From: an uncultured Porphyromonadaceae bacterium
GTDB lineage: Bacteria > Bacteroidota > Bacteroidia > Bacteroidales > Muribaculaceae
Assembly: GCA_947177145.1 (NCBI GenBank)
Contig: CAMWTL010000003.1
Location: 1 to 39,275 of the forward strand
Length of the DNA: 39,275 nt
Direction of reading: 5' to 3'
Position numbers and translations under genes: made by a program. Shown piece by piece: positions 26,180-36,318 of the stretch; position 1 is the stretch's first letter, and every line of letters begins with the position of its first letter. The notes beneath the pieces were generated by a model. It was not told the DNA's origin, ran no database searches, and saw only the letters and a program-made list of their open reading frames with translations.

Positions 26180-28294
26180 ATGAAACAATTTCTTAAACTT
26201 GCGGCGATAGCTGTGCTCTCCGTCGCTTCAATCCCGACAGTAATGGCTGACAACACTGCCAATCCATTTCTGACCCCCTACACAGGGAAATATCACATCC
26301 CTCCGTTTGAACAGATTAAGACCTCAGACTTCATCCCCGCCATCAAAGCCGGAATCGAGGAGCAGAAACAGAATCTCTTCGCAATTACTGCCAACCGTGC
26401 ATTGCCCGACTTCGACAACACTATCCTACCTCTCGAAAACCTCTCGCCTATACTCGACCGCGTGGCAAACGTGTTCTATCATTATGACAGCGCACTGTCC
26501 ACTGAAGAATTCGCCACTATGGCAGAAGAAGCTATACCCCTCCTCAATGAGGCTTCCAATCAGGTTAACCTCAACGAGCAGCTATTTCAAAGAGTGAAAG
26601 CCGTCTACGACAACCGTGACCACCTCGGGCTCACCAATGTTCAGAAGCGCGTGGTAGAGAAATACTACCGTCAGTTTGAGGAGCAGGGAGCTGCACTCTC
26701 TCCTGAGAAGAAAGCCGAACTTATCAAAGTGAACGATGAGCTTTCCAAGCTTTTCATCCAGTTCAACAAGAATCTCCTCAACGCCACTAATAACTTCTTC
26801 GTTACAGTCTACGACCAGGCTGACCTCGCCGGACTTCCCGAATCCTCAATAGCCCAGGCTGCCGATGAGGCAAAGGCCCGTGGGCTCGAAGGACTGTGGG
26901 TATTTACTTTACAGGCTCCAAGCCGTCTCCCGGTACTTCAGAATGCAGAAAACCGTGGTCTGCGTGAAGCCATCTACAAAGGCTATACCAATCTCGCTTC
27001 TTACGGCGAATACAATAACTATCCCGTGATCGAGAAGATTGTGAAGCTACGTGCCGAGAAAGCCAAGATTATGGGCTTCGACAACTTCGCGCAGATGATG
27101 ACCTCCCGAGTGATGGCTAAGACACCCGAAGCTGCCACCAATCTTCTTCTCCAGGTGTTTGAGCCGGCTGTAAAGCGTAGCCACGAGGAAGTGGCAGACA
27201 TGCAGGCTATCGTGGATGCTGAAAACGGCGGTTTCAAAATAGCACCCTGGGATTACTATTACTACGCAGGGAAGGTGAAGAAGCAGAAATACGATATAGA
27301 TGAGAACGAGGTGCGTGAGTATTTTGCTCTCGACAATGTTATCAAAGGACTCTTCTCCGCTGCCGAGCGTCTCTACGGCATAAAGATGGTGGAGATGCCG
27401 GATGCTCCTAAATATATGGATGAGGTGACTGTCTACGAAGTGCAGGATGCCAAGACCGGCGACCATGTGGCTGTGTTTATGACCGATTACTTCCCCCGCG
27501 CCTCAAAGCGTCAGGGTGCTTGGATGGAGCAGATGCAGAGCTGCGGTCTCTATGAAGATGGCGAGCGTCGTCCCATCGTATATAATATCGGCAACTTCAC
27601 ACGCCCCGCAGGCGACACCCCTGCCCTCCTTACCATAGACGAGGTTGAAACGACCTTCCACGAGTTCGGTCACGCTCTCCAGTCAATTCTTTCTCAGGCA
27701 CCTTACCGCTCCATCGCCGGTACAAATGTTGACCGCGACTATGTTGAGCTGAGTTCCCAGCTCAACGAGCACTTCGCCTGGACTCCCGAACTTCTGAAAG
27801 AGTATGCCCGCCACTATAAGACAGGCGAGGTGATTCCTGACGAACTCATAGCGAAACTCAACGCATCTTCAAAATTCAACCAGGGCTTCGTGACTACCGA
27901 GCTTGCCGGAGCTGCCCTTCTCGACCTTGCTTGGGGACAGACCGACGGCAACGGTGTCAACGTACCGGGATTTGAAGCCGCCTTCGCCGAGAAAATCGGT
28001 ATGCCCGAGGAGATAACCTACCGTTACCGCTCACCTTATTTCAAACATATCTTCGGCGACGACGGCTATGCCTCCGGCTACTATACATATCTCTGGAGCC
28101 AGGTGCTTGAAGCAGATGCCTGGGAGCAGTTTGAGGAAAAGGGCGTGTTCGACAAGAAGAATGCCGAGAAATATAAGAAATATATCCTTGAGAGCGGCGA
28201 CACAGAAGATCCGATGGTACTTTTCGAGAAATTCCGTGGCCACAAACCCGACTCGCACGCTATCCTGCGCCTGAGAGGTTTTGAAAGCAAATAA
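26180..28294 (+). CDS. M3 family zinc metallopeptidase (oligopeptidase A / Dcp-like) with signal peptide
   Basis: HEFGHALQSIL zinc motif; M3 signatures; N-terminal MKQFLKLAAIAVLSVASIPTVMA. Confidence 0.93.
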   Translation: MKQFLKLAAIAVLSVASIPTVMADNTANPFLTPYTGKYHIPPFEQIKTSDFIPAIKAGIEEQKQNLFAITANRALPDFDNTILPLENLSPILDRVANVFYHYDSALSTEEFATMAEEAIPLLNEASNQVNLNEQLFQRVKAVYDNRDHLGLTNVQKRVVEKYYRQFEEQGAALSPEKKAELIKVNDELSKLFIQFNKNLLNATNNFFVTVYDQADLAGLPESSIAQAADEAKARGLEGLWVFTLQAPSRLPVLQNAENRGLREAIYKGYTNLASYGEYNNYPVIEKIVKLRAEKAKIMGFDNFAQMMTSRVMAKTPEAATNLLLQVFEPAVKRSHEEVADMQAIVDAENGGFKIAPWDYYYYAGKVKKQKYDIDENEVREYFALDNVIKGLFSAAERLYGIKMVEMPDAPKYMDEVTVYEVQDAKTGDHVAVFMTDYFPRASKRQGAWMEQMQSCGLYEDGERRPIVYNIGNFTRPAGDTPALLTIDEVETTFHEFGHALQSILSQAPYRSIAGTNVDRDYVELSSQLNEHFAWTPELLKEYARHYKTGEVIPDELIAKLNASSKFNQGFVTTELAGAALLDLAWGQTDGNGVNVPGFEAAFAEKIGMPEEITYRYRSPYFKHIFGDDGYASGYYTYLWSQVLEADAWEQFEEKGVFDKKNAEKYKKYILESGDTEDPMVLFEKFRGHKPDSHAILRLRGFESK

Positions 28295-28313
28295 TTAACC
28301 ATACACAGTCGCC

Positions 28314-29240
28314 ATGCACGAACAATATATGCGCCGGGCACTTCAGCTTGCCCGTGGCGGCGAAGGACGAACAGCCCCCAACCCTATGGTGGGGGCTGTT
28401 GTCGTCGCCGACGGACGTATTATCGGTGAAGGCTTTCACCGCACCTACGGAGGTCCCCATGCCGAAGTCAACGCTATAGCCTCCGTAAAGGAGGCAGACC
28501 GCCATCTCCTGAAAGATGCAACCATCTACGTAACCCTTGAGCCATGCTCCCACTACGGCAAGACACCGCCGTGCTCCAAACTTATAATCGAGACCGGCAT
28601 ACCGCGTGTCGTGGTAGGAGCCCCCGATCCCAACCCTCTCGTAGCGGGCAGGGGAATCAAGATGTTGCGTGAGGCTGGGGTCGAGGTCATTGAAAATGTA
28701 TTGCTGAAAGAATGTCTTGACATCAATGCCCGCTTTATGACAGCACAGCTCAATCCTCGTCCCTGGATACAGCTTAAATGGGCGCAGAGTGCCGATGGGT
28801 TTATGGCAGCCATTGATAGTGAAGGGAATCCGAAGCCGGTGAAATTTTCCAACGCTCTCTCCTCCGTATGGATGCATAGGGAGCGTGCCCGCAGCCAAGC
28901 TATTATGGTGGGTTCACACACACGCCTTATCGACCGTCCGCGCCTCGATGTGCGTCTTTGGGCTGGACACAATCCCGTGAAAATCGAATGTGGACACGAT
29001 GAAAATCTCCCTTTACTTATGGAAGAGGTGCGCCGGCAAGGCATCAACTCCATAATGGTAGAGGGGGGTCCGACATTGCTCAAGAGCTTCATTAAAGAGG
29101 GATTATATGATGAGATAAGGATTGAGACCGCCCCGGTCACGCTTGGCAAGGGTCTGCCCGCACCGGCTCTTCCTGACGGGTTGAAATCCGTAAGCAGAGA
29201 GGTGGGCCGAGAGAACGTCATAACCGTTTTCAGACGTTAA
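28314..29240 (+). CDS. ribD: Bifunctional riboflavin biosynthesis protein RibD (deaminase/reductase)
   Basis: GPHAEVNAIASV, TLEPCSHYGKTPPCSKLIIETG; reductase PWIQLKWAQSADGFMA ... IMVEGGPTLLKSFI. 308 aa, short for the family. Confidence 0.93.
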   Translation: MHEQYMRRALQLARGGEGRTAPNPMVGAVVVADGRIIGEGFHRTYGGPHAEVNAIASVKEADRHLLKDATIYVTLEPCSHYGKTPPCSKLIIETGIPRVVVGAPDPNPLVAGRGIKMLREAGVEVIENVLLKECLDINARFMTAQLNPRPWIQLKWAQSADGFMAAIDSEGNPKPVKFSNALSSVWMHRERARSQAIMVGSHTRLIDRPRLDVRLWAGHNPVKIECGHDENLPLLMEEVRRQGINSIMVEGGPTLLKSFIKEGLYDEIRIETAPVTLGKGLPAPALPDGLKSVSREVGRENVITVFRR

Positions 29241-29308
29241 AAAGCTCTAAAAAACACTTATTTGTTAAAATACGAGCGTTTTCTGCTGAATATTTCACCA
29301 AGAAATAC

Positions 29309-29316
29309 TAATTTTG
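29309..29316 (+). promoter_or_regulatory. Predicted -7 element (TAATTTTG) upstream of the DUF6242-like gene/operon
   Basis: Exact TAnnTTTG match in the ribD-DUF6242 intergenic region; no clear -33. Confidence 0.4.
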
Positions 29317-29394
29317 CAGATTGTAATAAGTGTGCCCTGCCGCCTCCTAACTCAACCGGGCTTACAGTACACACGCTAACCAATGTAAACAATA

Positions 29395-30918
29395 GTGAAA
29401 AAATCACTTTTCAAAAAATCGTCCCTGTTGATTCCGGCAGCGCTTATGCTGCTCGGGTCAGCTACCTCTTGCAATGAAAAGTCGAAGGATACGGATGAAA
29501 TTGCAGTCACTGTTTCCACTGTGGCTGTGAAGAGTTTCAATCTTAAGGCTGACACCAAGGTCCTCTCCGACCTCGACTCCGTATTCTTCTCAATCGACCT
29601 AAACAACGGTGTGATCTTTAATGCCGATTCGCTGCCGTTGGGCACAAAAGTCTCCAAACTTATTCCTGTGATCACTTTTATGACCACTATGTCGAAGGCT
29701 GAGATTGTGGTAAGCGAAGCCGGGAAGGAGGATCAGACTTTCGATTATCTCAAGAATGCGAACGATAGTATCGACTTCTCTAAAAATGTATCCCTCAAAG
29801 TCACTGCTTATGATCAGACGACAGAATATACCTATCGTCTGAAGGTGAACGTACATACCCAGAAGCCCGATTCACTGATGTGGGATCATCTTGCCGTTGC
29901 AAAGCTCCCTTCGCGTTACGGCAATCCGGTCAGACAACACTCCGTAGCTTTCAAAGAGAAAGTGGTCTCCATCATTGAGGAGAACAATGGGGAGCTAACC
30001 CTCGCATCCTCTTCCGACCTTTTCAAGGGTGTATGGGACAAGAGTGAACTTTCACTGCCATTCGTGCCCGACATAGCATCGCTTACCGCCGGCACGGATG
30101 CCCTTTGGCTACTTGACGACACAGGCACGCTATACACCTCTGTCGACGGTGCCGACTGGACACCTACAGATGAGAAATGGCTCACCATCGTAGGTCCGTA
30201 TCTTGATTGCATATTAGGTGTGAAGCAGACCGACAACGGGCTTCTTCACTGCCACTATCCTGCCAACTCACACATTGCCGACACTTCTGTGGATCCTGAA
30301 TTTCCCATCTCCGGCAGAAGTGCCCTGGTTTCAGTGGCAAGCGAATGGTCGGAAATGCCCACAGCCTTCTTCGTGGGCGGCGTGAAGCCGGATATGACCT
30401 TATCAAGCGCAACATGGGCTTTCGACGGCAACATATGGACTACCATAGACGACATATCCACCCCTGCCATAAAATCCCCCGTTTTAGTGAGCTATGTCAA
30501 CAACCGTCGTCCGGGAGACATCTTCAGACCATATGAGGCGGATGTATGGTTCATGATTGGCGGACGTGAAGCCGACGACAGCTTTAATGATATAGTCTAC
30601 TGCTCCTACGATAACGGTGTGACCTGGCGACCCGGCTCCGCTCTTATGAAACTGCCGGATTACATACCATACCTTGAGGCAGCCGACGGTGTGGTAATGG
30701 CTACACCCCTTACAGCCGACCTCACCGACTATTGGAAATCCACCCCATCAGCGAAAGCCGGACGATGGCTTAAGCCGGTCTACACCATAGACGGATATGA
30801 CATCACCTGGGAGTGTCCTTATATCTATCTAATCGGCGGACATGAGCTTGACGGCGCTCTCTCCGACACAATCTGGAGAGGCGTAATGGCTCGGCTTGCT
30901 TTCACACCTCTCTTCTGA
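29395..30918 (+). CDS. DUF6242-like lipoprotein, probable GTG start
   Basis: Lipobox LLGSATSCNEK; N-terminal Ig-like region then kelch/beta-propeller-like repeats (PTAFFVGGVKPDMTLSSATWAFDG; VWFMIGGREADDSFNDIVYCSYDNGVTW; YIYLIGGHELDGALSDTIWRG). Confidence 0.7.
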   Translation: MKKSLFKKSSLLIPAALMLLGSATSCNEKSKDTDEIAVTVSTVAVKSFNLKADTKVLSDLDSVFFSIDLNNGVIFNADSLPLGTKVSKLIPVITFMTTMSKAEIVVSEAGKEDQTFDYLKNANDSIDFSKNVSLKVTAYDQTTEYTYRLKVNVHTQKPDSLMWDHLAVAKLPSRYGNPVRQHSVAFKEKVVSIIEENNGELTLASSSDLFKGVWDKSELSLPFVPDIASLTAGTDALWLLDDTGTLYTSVDGADWTPTDEKWLTIVGPYLDCILGVKQTDNGLLHCHYPANSHIADTSVDPEFPISGRSALVSVASEWSEMPTAFFVGGVKPDMTLSSATWAFDGNIWTTIDDISTPAIKSPVLVSYVNNRRPGDIFRPYEADVWFMIGGREADDSFNDIVYCSYDNGVTWRPGSALMKLPDYIPYLEAADGVVMATPLTADLTDYWKSTPSAKAGRWLKPVYTIDGYDITWECPYIYLIGGHELDGALSDTIWRGVMARLAFTPLF

Positions 30919-31592
30919 TGAAAGCATATCTGCTTGCAATTCTCCTGTCGCTCTCCGCTTTATGGGCATCCGCTCAGGAAGACTATAGGTTTGATGCGGG
31001 AGGAGGGTTAGGAATGACCGGCTACCTTGGCGATGCCAACACTTCCAATCTCTGGACCTCCCCCTCATGGGATTTGGAACTGCTGCTCCGATATATCGCC
31101 AATCCTCGCTGGGCTTTCAAATCAAACATCTATATCGGTGCGCTTTCGGGCAATTCCGCTAAGATGACCAACGTGTTTCCCGACGACCGGACCTATAAAT
31201 TCTCCACCACGTTCTATGAACTGGGAGAATTGGCTGAGTTTAATTTCTTCAGCTATGGAATGGGCGAGTCATACAGGAAACTGAAAAGACTATCTCCTTA
31301 CATCACAGCCGGACTCGGTGTGACGGCGTGGAGCGTCGGAGGAAACTTTGGCGCTGCCCTCAACATCCCGATAGGCTTCGGAGTGAAATATAAACCATCC
31401 AGGCGACTCAACCTCGGTCTCGAGTTCCTGATGAAGAAGACTTTCACCGACCGTCTCGACGGCTCTGCCCTCGATGACCCCATCGGAATAAAAAGCTCCT
31501 TCATGAAGAACACCGACTGGTATTCTACCCTCACCTTCACCGTGAGCTATGAATTCAGCAAACGTTGTGCCGTATGCAACTACAAAGACTGA
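30918..31592 (+). CDS. DUF6089-like outer membrane beta-barrel protein
   Basis: Signal peptide; EDYRFDAGGGLGMTGYLGDANTSNLW, GVKYKPSRRLNLGLEFLMKKTFTDRLDG; start overlaps upstream stop (TGATG); lies before uppS-bamA. Confidence 0.75.
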   Translation: MKAYLLAILLSLSALWASAQEDYRFDAGGGLGMTGYLGDANTSNLWTSPSWDLELLLRYIANPRWAFKSNIYIGALSGNSAKMTNVFPDDRTYKFSTTFYELGELAEFNFFSYGMGESYRKLKRLSPYITAGLGVTAWSVGGNFGAALNIPIGFGVKYKPSRRLNLGLEFLMKKTFTDRLDGSALDDPIGIKSSFMKNTDWYSTLTFTVSYEFSKRCAVCNYKD

Positions 31593-31598
31593 TCTACA

Positions 31599-32360
31599 AT
31601 GGACGAACTTCAGAAGAAAATAGCATCTCTCGATAAAGACCGTATCCCGGTGCATGTCGCCATGATTATGGACGGTAACGGCCGTTGGGCTAAACGGCAA
31701 GGTTTCGAACGCTCCGACGGACACGCCGAAGGAGTCTCTACCGTGCATCGTGTCACAAAGATGTCGTCTGACCTCGGCATCAAATATCTTACGCTCTATG
31801 CCTTCTCCACAGAAAACTGGAATCGTCCGCAAGCTGAGGTCGACACGTTGATGTACCTCATCGGCTGGGCTATCGAGCGGGAGCTGCCTGAGCTGCTGGA
31901 AAACAATGTGCGTATCCATCTGCTCGGCGATATCGAACGTATTCCTGAGGAGCCGCGTAAACGCCTCTTCTACGCACGCGACACCACAGCACACTGCACC
32001 GGGCTACAGCTTAATATGTGCCTCAGCTATTCCTCCAGATGGGAAATTACCGAAGCCGCACGCCAGTTGGCACGTATGGCAGCTGAGGGAAAAATTAATC
32101 CCGACGAGATTTCAGAACAGGTGTTTTCCAACCACCTCACCACGGCAGGCATTCCCGATCCCGACCTTCTGATACGCACCGGTGGAGAAGAACGCATATC
32201 AAATTATCTACTCTGGCAGATAGCTTACAGCGAGCTATATTTCACCCCTGTGTTATGGCCCGATTTTTCAAATGAAGAATATGTGGATGCTATCCTCGAT
32301 TTCCAGAACCGCGAGCGACGTTTCGGCAAAACAAGCGAGCAAGTGCAGAACAACGAATAA
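31599..32360 (+). CDS. uppS: Isoprenyl transferase (undecaprenyl diphosphate synthase family)
   Basis: VAMIMDGNGRWAKRQG, LTLYAFSTENWNRP, PDPDLLIRTGGEERISNYLLWQIAYSELYFTPVLWPDF. Confidence 0.97.
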   Translation: MDELQKKIASLDKDRIPVHVAMIMDGNGRWAKRQGFERSDGHAEGVSTVHRVTKMSSDLGIKYLTLYAFSTENWNRPQAEVDTLMYLIGWAIERELPELLENNVRIHLLGDIERIPEEPRKRLFYARDTTAHCTGLQLNMCLSYSSRWEITEAARQLARMAAEGKINPDEISEQVFSNHLTTAGIPDPDLLIRTGGEERISNYLLWQIAYSELYFTPVLWPDFSNEEYVDAILDFQNRERRFGKTSEQVQNNE

Positions 32361-32373
32361 CTACTCTTTCAGA

Positions 32374-35037
32374 ATGAATAATCTGATCAAGGTTTCATTA
32401 ATCTCATTTTTGATGGCAGGGTCCTCTTCACTGAGCGGTCTTGCCCAGGCCCCTGCTGTGGCCAACGACACCATCTATAATCCCGACATAATCTACTCCC
32501 CCATACCGCGCTCTTACGAGATAGCCGGAATCAATGTGGAGGGTATAAGCCATGTCGACGATTATATCATCGTGGCAAATTCGGGTCTATCGGTGGGTGA
32601 AAGGGTCGAGGTGCCGGGCGACGCGCTTACCAATGCCACGAAACGTCTTTGGCGCCAAGGTCTCTATTCCAAAGTGAACATTACCGCCGACAAGATCTAT
32701 GGCGATAAGGTGTGGCTCACCATACACCTCCGCCAGCAGCCACGTATGTCGGAGATGAGATTCAACGGTGCCAAGAGCGGCGAGAAGAAAGATATTACCG
32801 AACGCCTCGGAATGGTGCCGGGCCAGCAGATCACGCCTAATATCGTGGCGCGTGCCACAAAGATTATAAAGGATTACTACAGTGCCAAGGGTTTCAAGAA
32901 CGCTGTGGTAAATATTCGTCAAGTGCCCGATGTGTCGCAGGAAAACAACGTTATCCTTGATGTGAATGTCGACCGGCACAATAAGGTGAAAGTCCATAAG
33001 ATATACATAGGCGGCAATGAGGTGCTCTCCGACCGTAAGGTGAAGAACGCCATGAAGAAGACCAACGAAAACGGCAATCTCCTCAATCTTTTCAAGCAGA
33101 AGAAGTTTGTCGACATCGACTATGCCGACGACAAGAACCGCATCATTGAGAAATACAATGAGTTGGGCTACCGCGACGCACGTATCGTCTCTGACAGCGT
33201 AGTGCGCTATGACGACAAGGAGGTGGATGTGTATATCGACGTGGAAGAGGGTAAGAAATACTACATCAGCGACATCAACTGGGTAGGCAACACTGTTTAT
33301 CCCACCGAGACCCTTAACGCTATCCTCGGCATATATCCCGGTGAGGTCTACAACCAGAAGCTGCTTGAGAAGCGTACCCGTGAGGATGACGATGCCGTCA
33401 GCAACCTTTATCTCGACAACGGCTATCTATTTTTCTCACTCGTGCCTATCGAGGAGAATATCAACGGCGACAGCATCGCGCTCCAGATGAGGGTGATTGA
33501 GGGTCCGCAGGCGCGTATCAACAAGGTCATCATCAACGGCAACGACCAGCTCTTCGAGAAGGTTATACGCCGCGACCTCCGCATCCGCCCGGGCGATCTC
33601 TTCTCAAAGCGCGACCTTATGCAGTCGGCTCGTGAAATCGCGGCATCCGGTCACTTCAACCCGGAGACTATGGACATCCAGCCGGAGCCGGACGAGTCGA
33701 ACGGAACTGTAGACATCGTGTTCGGTCTTGAAAGTAAAGCCAACGATAAGGTTCAGCTCTCATTCGGCTGGGGTCAGAGCGGTGTCACCGGTCAGGTAGC
33801 ACTCTCGTTCTCCAACTTCTCTATAAAGAATCTTTTCAACCCCGGTTCTTACCGTGGCATTATTCCGCGTGGCGACGGACAGACCTTCTCTATCTCGGCA
33901 CAGACCAATGCGAAGTATTATCAGAGCTACAGTATCTCCTTCTTTGATCCCTGGCTCGGCGGCAAACGCCCCAACTCCCTTTCGGTGAGTCTTGATTACA
34001 GTCGCTCCACAGGTATCAACTCCAGCTTCTACAACCGTTCATACTTCAATAGCGGCTATTACAACATGTACTACAATCCCTATGGCTACAATCAGGGATA
34101 TAATAGCAGTTATTACTTCGAAAATGCCTACGACCCTAACAAGGTGCTTCAGATGGCAGGTGTAAGTGCAGGATTCGGTACACGTCTTACTTGGCCTGAC
34201 GACTATTTCCAGTTCCAGGCAATGCTCTCCTATCGCTGGTATTATCTTAAAAACTGGGAATACCTTTACTACATGAGCAACGGTGTCTCCAATTCACTTT
34301 CTCTCGGGTTGTCGCTGTCTCGCTCAAGTATCGACCAGCCCATTTATCCGCGTCGTGGTTCGACCTTCTCTGTAAACCTTACGCTAACTCCTCCGGCGAA
34401 GCTCTTCTCAAAGCATAAGAATTGGGAACAGCTTTCAAAACTGTCACAGCGTACCAATACTGACACTGAAAGCCGTGAAGCAGCCGCAAAGCAGCTCTAC
34501 AAGTGGATTGAGTACTGGAAAGTCAACTTCAAGAGCAAGACCTACACTCCCCTTACTGACCCGGAGGGACAATGGACCCTCGTGATGATGACCCGTGCCG
34601 ACTTCGCTCTCCTCGGCTCTTGGAATAAGTTCTTCAAGACCCCGTTTGAGACATTCTACTTCGGTGGTGACGGTATGTCGGGAAGCTACACCTATGCTAC
34701 AGAGACCGTGGCTATGCGTGGTTATGAGAACGGACAGTTCACCCCGTGGGGTTATGAAGGCTATGCCTATGGACGTTTTGGTATGGAGCTGCACTTCCCC
34801 TTCATGCTCCAGCCCGCAACCACCATCTATGCCCTCGCGTTTGCCGAGGCAGGCAACTGTTGGACTTCGGTGAAAGACTTCTCACCATTCAATCTCAAGC
34901 GCAGTGCCGGTGTGGGTGTGCGTCTATATCTCTCGATGCTCGGTTTCCTCGGCATTGACTGGGGCTATGGTTTCGACAAGGTGTGGGGTCGTCGCGGTGG
35001 TAGCCAGCTTCACTTCGTGCTCGGTCAGGAATTCTAA
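32374..35037 (+). CDS. bamA: Outer membrane protein assembly factor BamA
   Basis: POTRA repeats, barrel with MRGYENG (L6-like RGY) and terminal QLHFVLGQEF; ATG 32374 (MNNLIKVSLISFLMAGSSS) gives the signal peptide; the listed 32272 start overlaps uppS. Confidence 0.95.
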   Translation: MNNLIKVSLISFLMAGSSSLSGLAQAPAVANDTIYNPDIIYSPIPRSYEIAGINVEGISHVDDYIIVANSGLSVGERVEVPGDALTNATKRLWRQGLYSKVNITADKIYGDKVWLTIHLRQQPRMSEMRFNGAKSGEKKDITERLGMVPGQQITPNIVARATKIIKDYYSAKGFKNAVVNIRQVPDVSQENNVILDVNVDRHNKVKVHKIYIGGNEVLSDRKVKNAMKKTNENGNLLNLFKQKKFVDIDYADDKNRIIEKYNELGYRDARIVSDSVVRYDDKEVDVYIDVEEGKKYYISDINWVGNTVYPTETLNAILGIYPGEVYNQKLLEKRTREDDDAVSNLYLDNGYLFFSLVPIEENINGDSIALQMRVIEGPQARINKVIINGNDQLFEKVIRRDLRIRPGDLFSKRDLMQSAREIAASGHFNPETMDIQPEPDESNGTVDIVFGLESKANDKVQLSFGWGQSGVTGQVALSFSNFSIKNLFNPGSYRGIIPRGDGQTFSISAQTNAKYYQSYSISFFDPWLGGKRPNSLSVSLDYSRSTGINSSFYNRSYFNSGYYNMYYNPYGYNQGYNSSYYFENAYDPNKVLQMAGVSAGFGTRLTWPDDYFQFQAMLSYRWYYLKNWEYLYYMSNGVSNSLSLGLSLSRSSIDQPIYPRRGSTFSVNLTLTPPAKLFSKHKNWEQLSKLSQRTNTDTESREAAAKQLYKWIEYWKVNFKSKTYTPLTDPEGQWTLVMMTRADFALLGSWNKFFKTPFETFYFGGDGMSGSYTYATETVAMRGYENGQFTPWGYEGYAYGRFGMELHFPFMLQPATTIYALAFAEAGNCWTSVKDFSPFNLKRSAGVGVRLYLSMLGFLGIDWGYGFDKVWGRRGGSQLHFVLGQEF

Positions 35038-35130
35038 GCTGCATAGCTTGTTGAACTCCATCTGCGTGTCATTCGTTTAAACTTTAGCGTCCCGGACGTG
35101 TCTATAAGTAAAACACTAAACAGAATAGAT

Positions 35131-35646
35131 ATGAAAAAGATCATACTTTCACTCCTTATCGTCCTATGCGGCGTCGGAGTTATGTCAGCGCAGAAATTTG
35201 CCCTGGTAGATATGGATTATATCCTGCGTAATGTGCCTGCTTATGAGATGGCAAACGAGCAGCTCAACCAGGTGTCGCAGCGTTGGGAGAAAGAGGTCAA
35301 CCAGCTTTCACAGGAGGCTGAGACCATGTATAAGAATTACCAGAGCGATATGGTATTCCTTACCGACGACCAGAAGAAGAAACGCGAGGAGGAAATAGTG
35401 GCTAAGGAGAAAGAGGCAACCGACCTCCGCTACAAGTATTTCGGACCTGAAGGAGAGCTTTACAAGAAGCGCCAATCGCTTATGAAGCCGATTCAGGAGG
35501 ATGTCTACAACGCAGTGAAAGCGGTGGCTGAGGAAAAGGGCTATCAGACGATCTTCGACCGTGCCTCCTCCCAAAGCATCGTATTTGCCTCTCCGCGTAT
35601 AGATGTCAGCAACGAAGTGCTCGCAAAATTGGGTTATTCCAAATAA
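35131..35646 (+). CDS. OmpH/Skp family periplasmic chaperone (copy 1)
   Basis: Signal peptide MKKIILSLLIVLCGVGVMSAQ; coiled-coil Skp pattern; ATG 35131. Confidence 0.9.
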   Translation: MKKIILSLLIVLCGVGVMSAQKFALVDMDYILRNVPAYEMANEQLNQVSQRWEKEVNQLSQEAETMYKNYQSDMVFLTDDQKKKREEEIVAKEKEATDLRYKYFGPEGELYKKRQSLMKPIQEDVYNAVKAVAEEKGYQTIFDRASSQSIVFASPRIDVSNEVLAKLGYSK

Positions 35647-35652
35647 TTTCAG

Positions 35653-35660
35653 TAACTTTG
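35653..35660 (+). promoter_or_regulatory. Predicted -7 element (TAACTTTG) for the second skp gene
   Basis: TAnnTTTG match just after copy-1 stop; ATTG about 21 bp upstream could act as -33. Confidence 0.5.
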
Positions 35661-35684
35661 CACTGACGATAGAAAATCCGCATA

Positions 35685-35702
35685 GACTCGGCTCTCCGAG
35701 TC
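35685..35702 (+). other. Leader hairpin upstream of the second skp gene
   Basis: GACTCGG-CTCT-CCGAGTC, perfect 7-bp stem with tetraloop. Confidence 0.65.
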
Positions 35703-35777
35703 AGCTTATGAGGATTACCGACAGTAAATGAAAAATAAAAATTCAAGAAAATAAATTAAAAAACAACTCTAAAAGTA

Positions 35778-36284
35778 ATGTTTAAGAAAATCTTGTTGGT
35801 GGCAGCTCTTCTTATCCCGATGCTTGCCTCCGCCCAGACCCTCAAAATCGGTCTTGTTGATGTCAACGAAATTGTTCCAAAAATGCCTGAGACTACCGAA
35901 GCTTCAAAACAGTTAGAGGAGACCCAAAAGAAATACGAAGAGGAATTGGGAAAACTCCAGGAGGAAATGAAGCGCAGGGTTGAGGAGTTCCAGAACATGA
36001 GCCAGGACGAACTTCCCGCCATCCGTGAACGTAAGGCACGTGAGCTTTCCGATTACCAAGCTAAACTTGAGCAGTTCAGCGGTGAGGCACAGCAGCATCT
36101 TCAGAGTATGTACCAAGAGCTGATGGCTCCTATCTACCAGAAGATACAGACAGCCATTCAGGCGGTAGGTAAAGAGGGAAGCTATTCGCTTATTCAGGAT
36201 AAAAACCCACAGCTCACCTACTATTTTGATGCACCTGTAGTTGACATCACTAATGATGTGAAAGCTAAAATGGGTATCAAATAA
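35778..36284 (+). CDS. OmpH/Skp family periplasmic chaperone (copy 2)
   Basis: MFKKILLVAALLIPMLASAQTLKIGLVDVNEIVPKMPETTEASKQLEETQKKYEEELGKLQEEM..., Skp-like. Confidence 0.9.
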   Translation: MFKKILLVAALLIPMLASAQTLKIGLVDVNEIVPKMPETTEASKQLEETQKKYEEELGKLQEEMKRRVEEFQNMSQDELPAIRERKARELSDYQAKLEQFSGEAQQHLQSMYQELMAPIYQKIQTAIQAVGKEGSYSLIQDKNPQLTYYFDAPVVDITNDVKAKMGIK

Positions 36285-36318
36285 TAAAGCTTATCCGTCA
36301 ATCACAGATAACAAATGT

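Noticed and set aside
28553-29221. 222-aa and 212-aa minus ORFs over ribD
   Set aside because: Antisense to clear RibD motifs; compositionally biased shadow ORFs.
31290-31994. 234-aa minus ORF spanning the DUF6089-like gene and uppS
   Set aside because: Crosses two well-supported plus-strand genes; shadow ORF.
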